This document shows positions 44,585 to 55,790 of a stretch of 64,000 bases of DNA, in pieces. Under the pieces are notes generated by a model. That model searched no databases, was not told where the DNA came from, and saw nothing but the letters and a program-made list of their open reading frames with translations. This stretch comes from Haematobia irritans (taxonomy: Eukaryota > Arthropoda > Insecta > Diptera > Muscidae). A program made the position numbers and the translations under genes. The stretch is taken from positions 81,438,003 to 81,502,002 of the forward strand of contig NC_134398.1 in the NCBI RefSeq assembly GCF_050003625.1, in the 5' to 3' direction. Position 1 is the stretch's first letter. Every line of letters begins with the position of its first letter.

Positions 44585-44814
44585 GCTGTGATTCTCCTTC
44601 ATATAAATTCGGTATCTTTCTTCTGTGTCATATCCAATTAAAAATCCCTTTTTGGCTTTGGAGTCCATTTTCTTCCTTTTCTGTTTTGGGACATGTACAT
44701 AACATAACAAACACTTCCAATTATTCTTAAATGTGAAATTCTTGGTTTTCTACCAAACCATAGTTCATGTGGGCTCTTGCCATCAATATCTATCTTGCGT
44801 GTACGATTTTAAAC
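44585..44814 (-). pseudogene. copia integrase, C-terminal core
   Basis: Minus strand: IDIDGKSPHELWFGRKP, then SHLRIIGSVCYVHVPKQKRK, then SKAKKGFLIGYDTEERYRIY, the standard integrase-to-linker block (SP.E.WFG.KP..SHL...G, GFL.GY). It is cut on both sides by insertions. Confidence 0.82.
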
Positions 44815-44929
44815 CTCATACACATTACACTTTCAAAATCCACTTTAACTAGATTTCAACTGTCATTTGCCTTATAAAAAAAGGATTTCAAATCCACTTT
44901 TAGTAGATTTCGAGCCTAATGTGAATGAG
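44815..44929. mobile_element. Small CTCAT-ended MITE, copy 2
   Basis: CTCATACACATTAC at one end, and inverted CTCATTCACATTAGG at the other. It splits the copia integrase between IYIL and NRTRKID. The AT-rich flanks prevent a firm target-duplication call. Confidence 0.65.
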
Positions 44930-45818
44930 CTATAAAATGTATATAGATGTACGCACCAGTTCGGCCCATATAGCATCCGGAAACTGAATACTTTTGTTTG
45001 AATACTTGAATGTTCGAGCTAGAGGTGTGCGCGTGACTGAAATTTCACTCACACTCACGCACATTCACGAAGCAAAATATTTATTCACGCACGATACGTG
45101 TGGTAACCAATCCCACTCACGCACATTCACGAAATGAAAACCAGTACTCACGCACGGCCACGCACGAACTATTTTTAAAAACTCACGTTCACGCACGATT
45201 CACGACAATTGACGTGATTCACGACAAATTCAGGAGACTCACGATATTTTCCAAAGGAAATCAGCAAAGGTAACAAAATTCAAAAATAGAATACAGTTCG
45301 AGAGCTAAATAAATTTCAGGTTACATACGGGTGTGAATTAAATCTTGATTATTTTCGTGAGCGTGATTTTGCAGGAATTTTATTCACGCACATTCACGAA
45401 CCGATTTTATTTCTCACGCACGACATATTTATTTTAGTCCCATTCATGCATATTCACGAGAGTGCTTTGGATTTTGTTAACGACTCACGTGATTCACGCC
45501 TGAATCACGCGAGTCACGAGAATTTCGTGTCAAGCGCACACCTCTAGTTCGAGCCATCTCAATTATTGTTCTGTTTTCTCTATCGCTTGGGCCATTTTGC
45601 TCTGGTGTATAGGGTGCAGTTAACCTTTGTATAACACCATATTCTTTCAATATTGTCAAACTCTCCTCCATTGTCAATTAAAAATTCTTTAATTGAGTCC
45701 TTGGTTCATTGACTAAACACAGGACTTCCTTTAAAGCATCCTTGATTTTTCTTTCAGAAAATAGCCAAAACAATACTTAGTATACGTGTCTTTAAACACA
45801 ACTAAATATATGAACTTG
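44930..45818 (-). pseudogene. copia integrase catalytic core, fragments
   Basis: Outside the hAT MITE, the minus strand reads EYGVIQRLTAPYTPEQNG, then RENRTIIEMAR and, beyond the MITE, TFKYSNKSIQFPDAIWAELV. PYTPEQNG..ER.NRTI.EMAR is the signature of the integrase core around its catalytic glutamate (here NGPSDREN). Sequence upstream (45680-45818) is frame-broken. Confidence 0.82.
45020..45546. mobile_element. hAT-type MITE made of CACGCACATTCACGA arrays (527 bp)
   Basis: The ends are TAGAGGTGTGCGCGTGAC and, inverted, TAGAGGTGTGCGCTTGAC. An exact 8-bp duplication, GTTCGAGC, flanks it (45012-45019, 45547-45554), within the integrase frame MAR/TFKYSN. Most of the body is variants of TCACGCACATTCACGA. 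Confidence 0.9.
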
Positions 45819-47250
45819 TTAAATGAAGGCATCAGCTGACATTAATTCACCTGGGCTTCTTGATTTCATCCTTGTTCCAAATGGTAAACGATATGATTTT
45901 CCATAAATACAGGGCTCACAAACGTTTTGGTCCATTTTCACTTCAATACCAAGTTCAGTCTTAAGTTTCTTTTGAATGTGACGTTTATCCTGGTGTCCCC
46001 AACGTTCATGATGCAATTGTAAAGTTTTATCGGATTCTACGTAATTGATTTCCTTTGGTTTTGTTGGAAATATAGACTCTATGTAGGCCTTGTATAGAGA
46101 TCCTCCTACCTCCCTGTGTTCCAATAATAAAACTTCATTATCAACAATCAGTTTACATTCTGTAGATGTCGACTTGAACTCGCTGTTCTTTCTTTTATCA
46201 TGCGCAGCTAAAACAGAAAATAAATTTCTCGACATGCTTGGGACGTACCAAACATCAATCAAGCTAATTATACGATATTTGTTATTTACTTTGGATTTTA
46301 TCTGTATAGTACCTTTTCCAATTACGTCCAATAATTCTTTCTCAGCTGCTTTGATTTTACATGATTCGTTAAATTTTTCAAAAGTTTTCAACAGATTTAT
46401 ATTATTCGTAACATGACGAGTTGCGCCATTGTCTATCCACCAGTTATTTGAAAAATCTTTAATCGTATTAACTTCATCGCAAAATATTGGTAGAATCTGA
46501 TGTGTTTCTTTCTTAACATCCGCATTTTTGTCTATATTAGGCTTAACATCACTTATCCATTTTCGGCATTCACGCAGCCAATGTCCTTTTTTCTTGCAAT
46601 AATTACAAACATTATCTTTTTTGACTTGATTGTTTCTGTAATTCTGACCTCTTTTATTATTTAACGTCAATGTCTCACCATTCTTCGCAACATCAGCACT
46701 ATTGAAATTTCTTTCATACATACAGGTCTGTGCTGACATTTCTTCAAATTTCTTTTCTTCATTTTTCGTCAAAAGCATCCAATTTGATTTGAATGTGTCA
46801 TATTGACTTGGCAAAATTTGAAGAAGTTTACATACGAATAAAACTTCAGACAATTGAATTTCATTCCTTCCTTTAAGTCCATTATTCAACTCTATCCACA
46901 AGCTTTTTAATTTTGCAATATGCAAACTAACATCGTCATTTGCATTCCAAGTAAACGAGAAGAAATCGATACACATTTTGAACAATTGATCTGGCTTCAA
47001 ACTGGATCTTCAATGATTCCCAAGCCACAGCAGCAGTTTCCTTGTCCATTATCTTTTGGTACACATCGTCACTTACCGCGCTTGCAATCATCGATTTTGC
47101 ACCACTATTTGCTTTTCTGTATAGGTCTGACAATTCCTTGAACTTCTTCCACGAACATGCAGAACCTAAAACAGCTTTTGACATACTCTCATGGAAAAAG
47201 TCTGCCAAATTTTGTTTTAAAAATGGTACCCAATGTACATTTAAGGGCAA
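45819..47250 (-). pseudogene. copia gag, zinc knuckle and protease
   Basis: Minus strand in two frames with a shift near 46950-47000. Gag: FFHESMSKAVLGSACSWKKF, then LHIAKLKSLWIELNNGLKGR. Zinc knuckle CNYCKKKGHWLREC (complement of about 46566-46607) binds RNA. The protease centre reads WWIDNGATRHVT (about 46418-46439), with Asn where Ser or Thr follows the catalytic Asp. GAG-pre-integrase block LQLHHERWGHQDKRHIQKKL follows, then CEPCIYGKSYRLPF. The stretch 47000-45819 is uninterrupted, so decay is recent. Confidence 0.87.
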
Positions 47251-47260
47251 AAAATAGTTT

Positions 47261-48351
47261 TTTTTTGTATATTACTATACAATAATATCATTAAAAGTTG
47301 CTAAAAGCGATCAGCAAAAAGAAGATATGTTTTTACAGTGTTACTATAGCCCCATGTTTAACTTTTTTTGCTTGTTTCAGCAAAACTAGATCTTGGTTTA
47401 GGGTAAACGAAATTAAGAAAGCAGACATTGCTATTTCAGCAATTAGTGACTATTTTACCTTTTTCAGCAGATTTTTGCTATGTTGGCAGACTTATCTGGG
47501 TGCAGAACTTGCATGGTAAAATTATGGAAAATGTTACTTTAATTTTAGCCATACTTATTATTTTTTACGAATTATGGAATCAATGAACAAAGATGATGAA
47601 TTTGTAAAACAAGTGGAAACATTCGAGCTAAGTGGATATTTGTGGTCGAGGCAAAGACGATGTTTTGCAAAAAAAGACAAAATTCGTCCGAAGACGATTA
47701 TTTTAAAAGAAATAATAATTAAATAAGTTTCGAGTGTTTACCGTTAATATAAAAATGTGTTTTTTAAAAAACGTTAACAAAAAATAATTCTGTTCATGAT
47801 ATTTTAAGACCTTCAGTATTTAATTGAATTAATTCACATCCTAATTTCAATACCGAAATTTTCTTTAGAAAAAAAGTACGTGTTTTCCACGAAAAGTTGT
47901 TATATATGTTTATAGATTTCGTGTACAATCGAATCAAAAGCAAAAGTTGTAAATAAGGTATTTGCCTATTGTAATACAACTTTTTGATATAAATAATATC
48001 TTTAACAAAAACACTTGATTTTACTAGTTTAGAATGTATTACTACTAACTATGTATTACTACTAAATTGTCCTCCACATAACTGAATCTTCGAAACGAAC
48101 GGCAATGAGTTAAAATTTATAAAAAGAATCTCATCCAACACCGGAATCATTTTCAACATTCAACAAATTAAAAGAAAAAGTTTAAACACATGGAATACAA
48201 ACTTGTAATGCACTATAGTGGCGTTTAGTTTCACCCACTCTTAAAGGGCTATATATTAAATTTTTATCATTCAATTGGAAAAACTTATCATTACATAATA
48301 AATTTTACATTCAATGGAAAAAACTGCCGCAAAGGACTATTTCGATTTTTG
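47261..48351. other. Intergenic, CAGCAAA-type repeat, no gene
   Basis: 47280-47520 holds AAAAGCGATCAGCAAAAAG and TTTTTCAGCAGATTTTTGC, related to the CAGCAAACA family. The remainder to the Taf13 stop codon is AT-rich and unassigned. Confidence 0.5.
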
Positions 48352-49105
48352 TCATTTAATTTTGGCTTCGCTTCCTGAAAACAAATGCACATAGCTTTTT
48401 TAGTTTGTTCTAAATGTATAGAACCAATATTATAAACTCACCGACGTATTTAATTTCGTCGAAGGCTTTCCGTGCCTTCTTTAGTTCCTCGTTCATGGTC
48501 AACAAGTCCTTGACACGAGCATATTTTCTGGGATCTTTACGCACCAGGAATATTATATCTTCAACTTGTACTCTACCAGTGCGACCAATTTCCATGGCAC
48601 GGTGGGTCATTTCCGTAATAAATTCAATAACCAGATCTTCTAGCAGGTCCACACTCTCGGTATAGGGATTCTTATCGTCACCAAAGCCATACATCATGCA
48701 CCGCAACTCTTTACTAAATAAACGTTTGCGTCCAGCATTTGTTGGCACAAGTTCCTCACCATCTTCCTCATCGAACTAGAAATGTTTTAAAAAGAATATG
48801 GTGGAGTGCATTAAACTGACCATAGAAGAGAACTAGAAGTCGAAGATGAGTACACAATCATAGGAAAAGATTGTACCCTACTCTAAGCATTCAAATCAAA
48901 AAAATGGCAGCAACAAAAATGTTCATTATTACTGGAAGATTTGCATCGCAATCTAAGTTATGAATGTATTCTAATTTTGCAACCGTACGACCTTTCCATA
49001 GCTCTCAATAAACTGAGTAATCGAATAAATTGTAATCAAACAAAAAAAGTAAAAAATTATACTTACATCGGGGTTTTCAAAAGGCTCATCATTATTCGCT
49101 GCCAT
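48352..49105 (-). CDS. Taf13: TFIID subunit TAF13 (histone-fold), three exons
   Basis: Exons on the minus strand: 49105-49067 (MAANNDEPFENPD), 48775-48442 and 48374-48352, 131 residues. Splice sites read GAT|GTAAGT, TTTCTAG|TTC, GTCG|GTGAGT and TTTTCAG|GAA. The core is RLFSKELRCMMYGFGDDKNP, then ESVDLLEDLVIEFITEMTHR and RVQVEDIIFLVRKDPRKYAR, the TAF13/SPT3 histone fold, almost unchanged from Drosophila. TAF13 pairs with TAF11 inside TFIID in the nucleus. The acidic N-terminus (DFDEEDGEEL) is usual. The last exon (GSEAKIK) is short and the least certain part. Introns are about 291 and 67 bp. A MITE lies 55 bp upstream of the ATG. Confidence 0.92.
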
Positions 49106-49160
49106 TTTTATCACTATAAAATTGTAAATAAACAAAACCTTAGTGAACAGGGATGTGAAT

Positions 49161-49496
49161 CATAGACCAATTAAATATGACATCTCAAGTTAATTCACAG
49201 CGCTGTAGTTTGTCTGCACACCGTAGAGGTCTCTTTTACGTCTGCAATTGAGAGATTTTTTAATTTGGCTTTAATTTGTTTTCTTGATGAAACATCAAAT
49301 ATTGGAAAAACATGTAAAATTCTATACTTTCCACACCTTTTTTGTAATGCAAATTGACTGATATGTACGGTTATTCTCGTTTTCCAAAAATAAATTGAGT
49401 CACTTGACTGCGCAATTGAGTGGAATGACTGCGCACTGCAAATAAATAAAACCATGGTGAATTCACTTGATATGTCTTTAACTTCATTGGTCTATG
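49161..49496. mobile_element. CATAGACC-ended MITE (336 bp) in the Taf13 upstream region
   Basis: The ends are CATAGACCAATTAAATATGA and, inverted, CATAGACCAATGAAGTTAAA. AT lies on both sides (49159-49160, 49497-49498). It contains CACAGCGCTGTAGTTTGTCT, which recurs at 53790-53810. The sequences GTAAATAAACAAAACC and GCAAATAAACAAAACC lie on each side of it. Confidence 0.8.
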
Positions 49497-50118
49497 ATTG
49501 CAAATAAACAAAACCATAATGAATTATCAAAGTGTCTCTATATTTTCTTGGTCTACGCTTAAATTAGCAATAGCATCAGGGCTGTTTTCTTTTAGCACTG
49601 GATACCCTAAGCCGTGAAGGACTAAAAGAAAACAGAGTACTCGTTTATGCAGGACATCTCCAAACATATGCAACACTAGCCCTGCCAGCATTTCAAAGTT
49701 CCATTTCATCCTCATCGCTACCACAGACTCGTAAATGTCACCACAACCATCGCGAACTGTGATGGGGAAGCATTTCAAAAAGTACGAAATGTACATGAAA
49801 GTATTTTGCCATCACTACTGTTAGAAGAGTCATTTTATTTTTTTGTGAAACGCCAAGCGCAACCAGCTTGTTATATTTTATTTAAATAAAAACGGAAATA
49901 AAGTTCTGAAAACATAGATATTACGCTTAAAATTGTGAAAGGTATATGGTGAACAATTTTCGACTTTCCAAATAGAATAAAGTGATCGTTTTTCAAATAT
50001 TTTTCCAGGCACGCTGTCTCCATCGAAAATAAACAAACTGGCTGATAGACGCTGCAATATGTAACTTGCTACTTAAAACTCAACATCATTCTTTTATTAA
50101 TAAACCGAAAAATGTTAT

Positions 50119-50909
50119 ATCCCTGCCAACATTTTTTGAATTTGGGGGCGCTTCTGAGAATCCCCAGTACGTCGAAAACAATAATATACGATATCAAAAA
50201 CTCGTCGGAAAAGCGCCGTCACTATTGAGAAGTTGTACCACGCCAAGTTACTACAAAAAGGTTTCGCATGAGTGCAATTATTAGGTGCCTTTATAGATCA
50301 ATTTAGAACGACGCCAATAAGAGACCCTCCAAACAATCAGAAAAAGCACATTTTAAGATAGTGGTAAAAGAATCATTGTGGTCGAGTAAAACACGTTTGT
50401 TTAGATATTTATTAATTTGATTAATCATTTACAAATTCTTAAAAATATAACATTTATACCACTATCACATCACATTTAACATAATTTTTTGCATTAATGA
50501 TGATGTAGAGTTACAAGTAGCGAGTTACATGTTGCAGCGTCTATCAGCCAGTGTTTTTATTCGATGGAGGCAGCGTGTCTGTAAAATATTTGAAAAACAA
50601 TCACTTTATTCCATTTGGAAAATCAAAAATTGTTCACCAATATACCTTTCACAATTTTAAGCGTAAAATCTATGTTTTCAGAACTTTATTTTCGTTTTTA
50701 TTTAAATAAAATATAACAAGCTGGTTGCGCTTGGCGTTTCACAAAAAATAAAATGGCTTTTGTAAAAGTAGTGATGGCAAAATACATGTATGAAGTACAT
50801 TTTGTACTTTATGATATGCTGCCCCCCATCACAGTAGGATGGTTGTAGTGACATTTACGAGTCTGTGGTAGCGATGAAGATGAAATGGAACTTTGAAATG
50901 CTGGCAGGG
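50119..50909. mobile_element. CCCTGCC-family MITE, inner copy (791 bp)
   Basis: CCCTGCCAACATTTTTTGAA to ...GAAATGCTGGCAGGG, opposite in orientation to its host copy. AT lies on both sides; joining gives GTTATATTTATAAG, exactly the sequence found uninterrupted near 21096. A family member inside a family member. Confidence 0.82.
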
Positions 50910-51170
50910 ATTTATAAGAAATTATAAATGTTTAATCAAATCAATAAACATCTACACAATCGTGTTTTACTTGACCACAATGATTTTTCTACAATTACCT
51001 TAAAATGCACTTTTTCTGATAGTTTGCAGGGGTTCTTATTGGCGTCCTTCGAAATTGATCTAAATAGGCACCTAATAATTGCACTGATGAGAAACTTTGT
51101 CGTAGTAACTTGGCGTGGTACTACTTCTCAATAGTGACGGCGCTTTTCCGACGAGTTTTTGATGTCGTAT

Positions 51171-52601
51171 CCCAATAAACACAGGATGGGCGTTTTTCAA
51201 ATGCAACAACTTTTCAGTTTGAGGGTAAATATAATTTTCAACATAAATTCAACTTGACTTGAAATAGCTCATCTTCAATATATCTTCAAATTGTTTGCGA
51301 ATTACTTCCAATTTGCCAAAATGTTGACGAAATCTTTGAAAAGGTGTTGAAGATAATATGAGAAAATTTTGACAAACCACTACCCTAAAATGCAACGAAA
51401 AAACCGTGTGGTTTTCAATACTTATTTGTGCAACGAAGTTCGTGGTCAATTGCAAGAAATAAAAAAATGGAAAATTTTAGACAAATAACCAAATAGTTTA
51501 TAAAAATAGGTAAGTGAAAATAAAAAATGAAATAAAACTTTAAGGAAGTCACTAAATGTATATCTGTTTGCAGAAAACTAAAATTATGGATTCTACGTTC
51601 TTGAAAATATTAAAAAGCTGACCGATGAAAAAATGGTGGACAATTAACTGGAACTGCTTCAAATAGTTTATAATAATTGGTACGTCAATATGAAAAATTA
51701 AATCAACACTTTAGAGAAGTCACTAAATTTAAATCTCTTTGCAGAAAACTAACATCTTTGGATGCTACATTCTTGCAAACATTAAGAAGCTGACCAATGA
51801 AAAATGAGTGGCTTATCGACAAGAAAAAGTTTCCACAAACATTACAAGTGCAACATATTAAAATTGTTAAAAATAACAAATTGTTGAAATCAACAACTTC
51901 TGGATGAAAATGTGCATCACATCGTCAGTTTAATTCATATGCTATTATCAGTTTAAAATCGATATTTTGTGAATTCCTTCTGCTGGAAATCAATTCTAAC
52001 ACGCGGTCCAGTACGTTCCTAATTCCAAATTGCCTGCATGTTAATAAAAGGAAGGAACCAAAAGGAAGGAAATCGAATTATCAATGCAAAAGTGTTTACT
52101 AATAATGTTTAAGATATTTAAAGTTTTGTTGTTTGTTTTTTTTTGTTCTTATTTGTTGATATGTTTAATAAGATTATTATTTATCAATTAGTATTGTAGT
52201 GTATTATGTAGTATAGTGTATTATTATATATTTTATTTTGATGAAAATGAATAAATTATACAAAATTCATAGAATTTTGGCTTTGACTTTCAATTTGAAG
52301 TGGGGATATCATTCATACAAATTTAGGTTGAAAAGTATTTGCAACGATGTTAATTTTGAATTTGACTCCCATCGAAAATTGTTTGACAAATTATTGAGTA
52401 GCGATGCATTTCAGTTTGAGGATAACACTTGAGATATTATTGCTAATGTGTTGAATTTCACTGTTGAGGGTAATGTCTGTTTTTTGTTGAGAACGCGATT
52501 TTCTCAACAATTTCTCAACTTGAATATTACCCTATTCTTTTGAAAAAATGTTTGAAAAATTGTTGAAATTTAGCATTTTTCAAACGTTTGTGTTTATTGG
52601 G
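51171..52601. mobile_element. CCCAAT-family MITE, copy 2 (1431 bp)
   Basis: CCCAATAAACACAGGATGGG to ...CGTTTGTGTTTATTGGG, inverted relative to copies 1 and 3. AT on both sides (51169-51170, 52602-52603). Joining restores GTCGTATATGATTG, seen intact near 53611. Confidence 0.87.
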
Positions 52602-52919
52602 ATATGATTGTTTTCGACGTAGTGGGGATTCTCAGAAGCGCCCCCAAATTCAAAAAATGTTGGCAGGGATCAGCTGTTCAAAAACAATCACAGAAAAGAA
52701 GTGAAATCTTGAATTTTTGATGTATGAAATGCTCCAATTAGTAATAAATATTTACTGCTGCGATTATTTGTGACACTAAACCACTTTGAATTTCATGTTT
52801 TTCGATAAATTAGTCACAATAAAGTGCTATTGTGAATCGATGAAGCGTCACTTTATCAAAACACAATCTGGCAAGATCGCCGCGACTTGCACTGATGAGA
52901 TGTTCTGGATAGAACACCA

Positions 52920-53683
52920 CCCTCCTAGCATTTCAAAGTTCCATTTCAACCTCATCGTTACCATACACTCGTAAATGTCACTTCAACCATCATGAAAAGG
53001 TACATCAAAAAGTACATGCAAGTAATTTGCCATCCCTACTGTTAAAAAAGCCATTTTTTTGTGAAACGCCAAGCGCAACCAGCTTGTTATATTTTAATTA
53101 AATAAAAACGAAAATAAAGTTCTGAAAACATAGATTATACGCTTAAAATTGTGAAAGGTATATTGGTGAACAATTTGGTGATTTTCCAAATGGAATAAAG
53201 TGATTGTTTTTCAGATATTTTACAGACACGCTGCCTCCATGGAATAAAAACACTGGTTGATAGACGCAGCAACATGTAACTCGCTACTTGTAACTTAACA
53301 TCATCATTAATGCCAAAAATTATGTTAAATGTAATGTGATAGTGGTATAAATGTTATATTTTTAAGAATTTGTAAATGTTTAATCAAATTAATAAATATC
53401 TAAACAAACGTGTTATACTCGACCACAATGATTCTTTTACAACTATCTTAAAATGCACTTTTTCTGATTGTTTGGAGGGTCCCTTATTGGCGTCGTTCTA
53501 AATTGATCTATAAAGGCACCTAATAATTGCACTCATGCGAAACATTTTTGTAGTAACTTGGCGTGGTAAAACTTCTCAATAGTGACGGCGCTTTTTCGAC
53601 GAGTTTTTGATGTCGTATATGATTGTTTTCGACGTAGTGGGGATTCTCAAAAGAGTCCCCAAATTCAAAAAATGTTGGCAGGG
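52920..53683. mobile_element. CCCTGCC-family MITE, further copy (764 bp)
   Basis: CCCTCCTAGCATTTCAAAGT to ...AAAATGTTGGCAGGG, with CA on both sides (52918-52919, 53684-53685). The paralogous empty site AACACCAGTGC is present at 35148-35158. Confidence 0.82.
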
Positions 53684-53748
53684 CAGTGCGACGATGTTCT
53701 GGAGAGCCCATACAAATGTTGTATCCAGTGCAAAAAGAAAACAGCCCT

Positions 53749-53922
53749 ATCATAGACCAAGAAATGTGTAGACGTCTCAAGTCCATGCACAGCGCTTTAG
53801 TTTGTCTACAACTTCTTAATAGTGACGGCGCTTTTCCGAGGAGTTTTGGATATCGTATACGATTGTTTTCGACGTAGTGGGGATTCTCAGAAGCGCCGTC
53901 AAATTAAAAAAATGTTGGCACC
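53749..53922. repeat. MITE fragments (CATAGACC half, CCCTGCC end)
   Basis: CATAGACCAAGAAATGTGTA to GCTTTAGTTTGTCTACA is half of the family at 49161. ACTTCTTAATAGTGACGGCG to AAAATGTTGGCA is the end of a CCCTGCC element. Confidence 0.6.
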
Positions 53923-55327
53923 CAATAAACACAAACGTTTGAAAAATGCTAAATTTCAACAATTTTTCAAACATTTTTTCAAAGGATTAGGGTAATATTC
54001 AAGTTGAGAAATTGTTGAGAAAATCGCGATCTCAACAAAAAACAGACATTACCCTCAACAGTGAAATTCAACACATTAGCAATAATATCTCAAGTGTTGT
54101 CCTCAAATTGAAATGCATCGATACTCAATAATTTGTCAAACAATTTTCGATGCGAGTAAAATTCAAAATTAACATCGTTGCAAATACTTTTCAACCTAAA
54201 TTTGTATGAATGATATCCCCACTTCAAATTGAAAGTCAAAGCCAAAATTCTATGAATTTTGTATAATTTATTCATTTTCATCAAAATAAAAAATGTAATA
54301 ATACACTACACTACATAATACACTACAATACCAATTGATAAATAATAGTCTTATTAAAGATATCAACAAATAAGAACAAAAAAACAACAAACAACAAAAC
54401 TTTAAATATCTTAAACATTATTAGTAAACACATAAAACAGCATTAAAATTTATTAACATGCGGCCAATTTGGAATTAGGAACGTACTGGACCCCGTGTTA
54501 GAATTGATTTCCAGCAGAAGCAATTCACAAAATATCCATTTTAAACTGATAATAGCATATGAATTAAACTGACGATGTGATGCACATTTTCATCCAGAAG
54601 TTGTTGATTTCAACAATTTGTTGCTTTTAACAATTTTAATTGGTTGCACTGGTAATGTTTCTGGAAACTTTTTCTTGTCGATAAGCCACTCATTTTTCAT
54701 TGGTCAGCTTCTTATAGTTTGCAAGAATGTAGCATCCAAAGATTTTAGTTTTCTGCAAAGAGATTTAAATTTAGTGACTTCTCTAAAGTGTTGATTTAAT
54801 TTTTCATATTGATGTACCAATTATTATAAACTATTTGAAGCAGTTCCAGTTAATTGTCCACCATTTTTTCATTGGTCAGCTTTTTAATGTTTTTAAGAAC
54901 GTAGAATCCATAATTTTAGTTTTCTGCAAAGAGATATACATTTAGTGACTTCCTTAAAGTTTTATTTCATTTTTTATTTTCACTTACCTATATTTATAAA
55001 CTATTTGGTTATTTGTCTAAAATTTTCCATTTTTTTAATCTCTTGCAATTGACCACGAACTTCGTTGCACAAATAAGTATTGAAAACCACATGGTTTTTT
55101 CGTTGCATTTTAGGGTAGTGTTTTGTCAAAGTTTTCTCATATTATCTTCAACACCTTTTCAAAGATTTCGTCAACATTTTGGCAAATTGGAAGTAATTCG
55201 CAAACAATTTGAAGATGTATTGAAGATGAGCTATTTCAAGTCAAGTTGAATTTATGTTGAAAATTATATTTACCCTCAAACTGAAAAGTTGTTGCATTTG
55301 AAAAACGCTCATCCTGTGTTTATTGGG
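53923..55327. mobile_element. CCCAAT-family MITE, copy 3 (1405 bp)
   Basis: CCCAATAAACACAAACGTTT to ...ATCCTGTGTTTATTGGG, CA on both sides (53921-53922, 55328-55329). Same orientation as copy 1. It differs from copies 1 and 2 by scattered substitutions and a few small indels. Confidence 0.87.
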
Positions 55328-55329
55328 CA

Positions 55330-55790
55330 GTGACAAAACCCTTATGTGTCTTACAGACTATAAGTTTTTCCTGACGGAATGTCTATTTTTGTAAAAAATC
55401 TTACGGTGTGTCCAATCGATGCGACAATTCGTTGATGACTAAATAATCGGTAAATGTGTTATCGATCCCATAAACATGCAGCAGTATCGATTATGATTTG
55501 GACTTAATCAACGACCCGACCACTGCCGTCCGGATAAACTTATAGTCTGCAAGGCGCATTATGCGCCGTCCAGACGCTTGGAATTGTCGGAAGTTGGTAA
55601 AATATCGATAAATGTGTTATCGATCCTATTGCCTAGCTGTAGTATCGCTTATTCCTTCGAACATATCTTATAATTTGGCATATCCAAGTTCACCATAGTG
55701 TGAACATAGTCTTATAAAAATAGACTTTGCTGTCGTATTTAGGTGATCAATAGGTAACTGTCAAATTTGCAGTTCGTAAAGAAAGTGACG
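55330..55790. repeat. Unnamed repeat with ATCGATAAATGTG words
   Basis: AAATGTGTTATCGATCC occurs at about 55453 and 55609. CTTATAGTCTGCAAGGCGCATTATGCGCC-type palindromic sequence lies near 55540-55567. Ends not resolved. No gene. Confidence 0.45.

Larger units (their letters stand above)
40950..47260 (-). mobile_element. Copia-type LTR retrotransposon, degenerate and nested
   Basis: A Ty1/copia-order element on the minus strand: gag with zinc knuckle, protease, integrase, reverse transcriptase, RNase H. It carries insertions at 42906-44582, 44815-44929 and 45020-45546. After RNase H a purine-rich AACAAGGGAAAG (about 41205-41216) may be the polypurine tract, with possible 3' LTR sequence to its left. 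I could not pair two LTRs, so both limits are approximate. Confidence 0.8.
49680..52668. mobile_element. CCCTGCC-family MITE, outer copy, itself split twice
   Basis: CCCTGCCAGCATTTCAAAGT to ...AAAATGTTGGCAGGG. Its sequence is continuous with the family consensus when 50119-50909 and 51171-52601 are removed. Confidence 0.75.
49578..53748. mobile_element. AGGGCTG-family element, expanded to 4.17 kb by nested MITEs
   Basis: The ends are AGGGCTGTTTTCTTTTAGC and, inverted, AGGGCTGTTTTCTTTTTGC, flanked by ATC on both sides (49575-49577, 53749-53751). Its own sequence (49578-49679, 52669-52919, 53684-53748) matches the uninterrupted copy at 34797-35198. The rest consists of the MITEs listed below. 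Confidence 0.72.
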
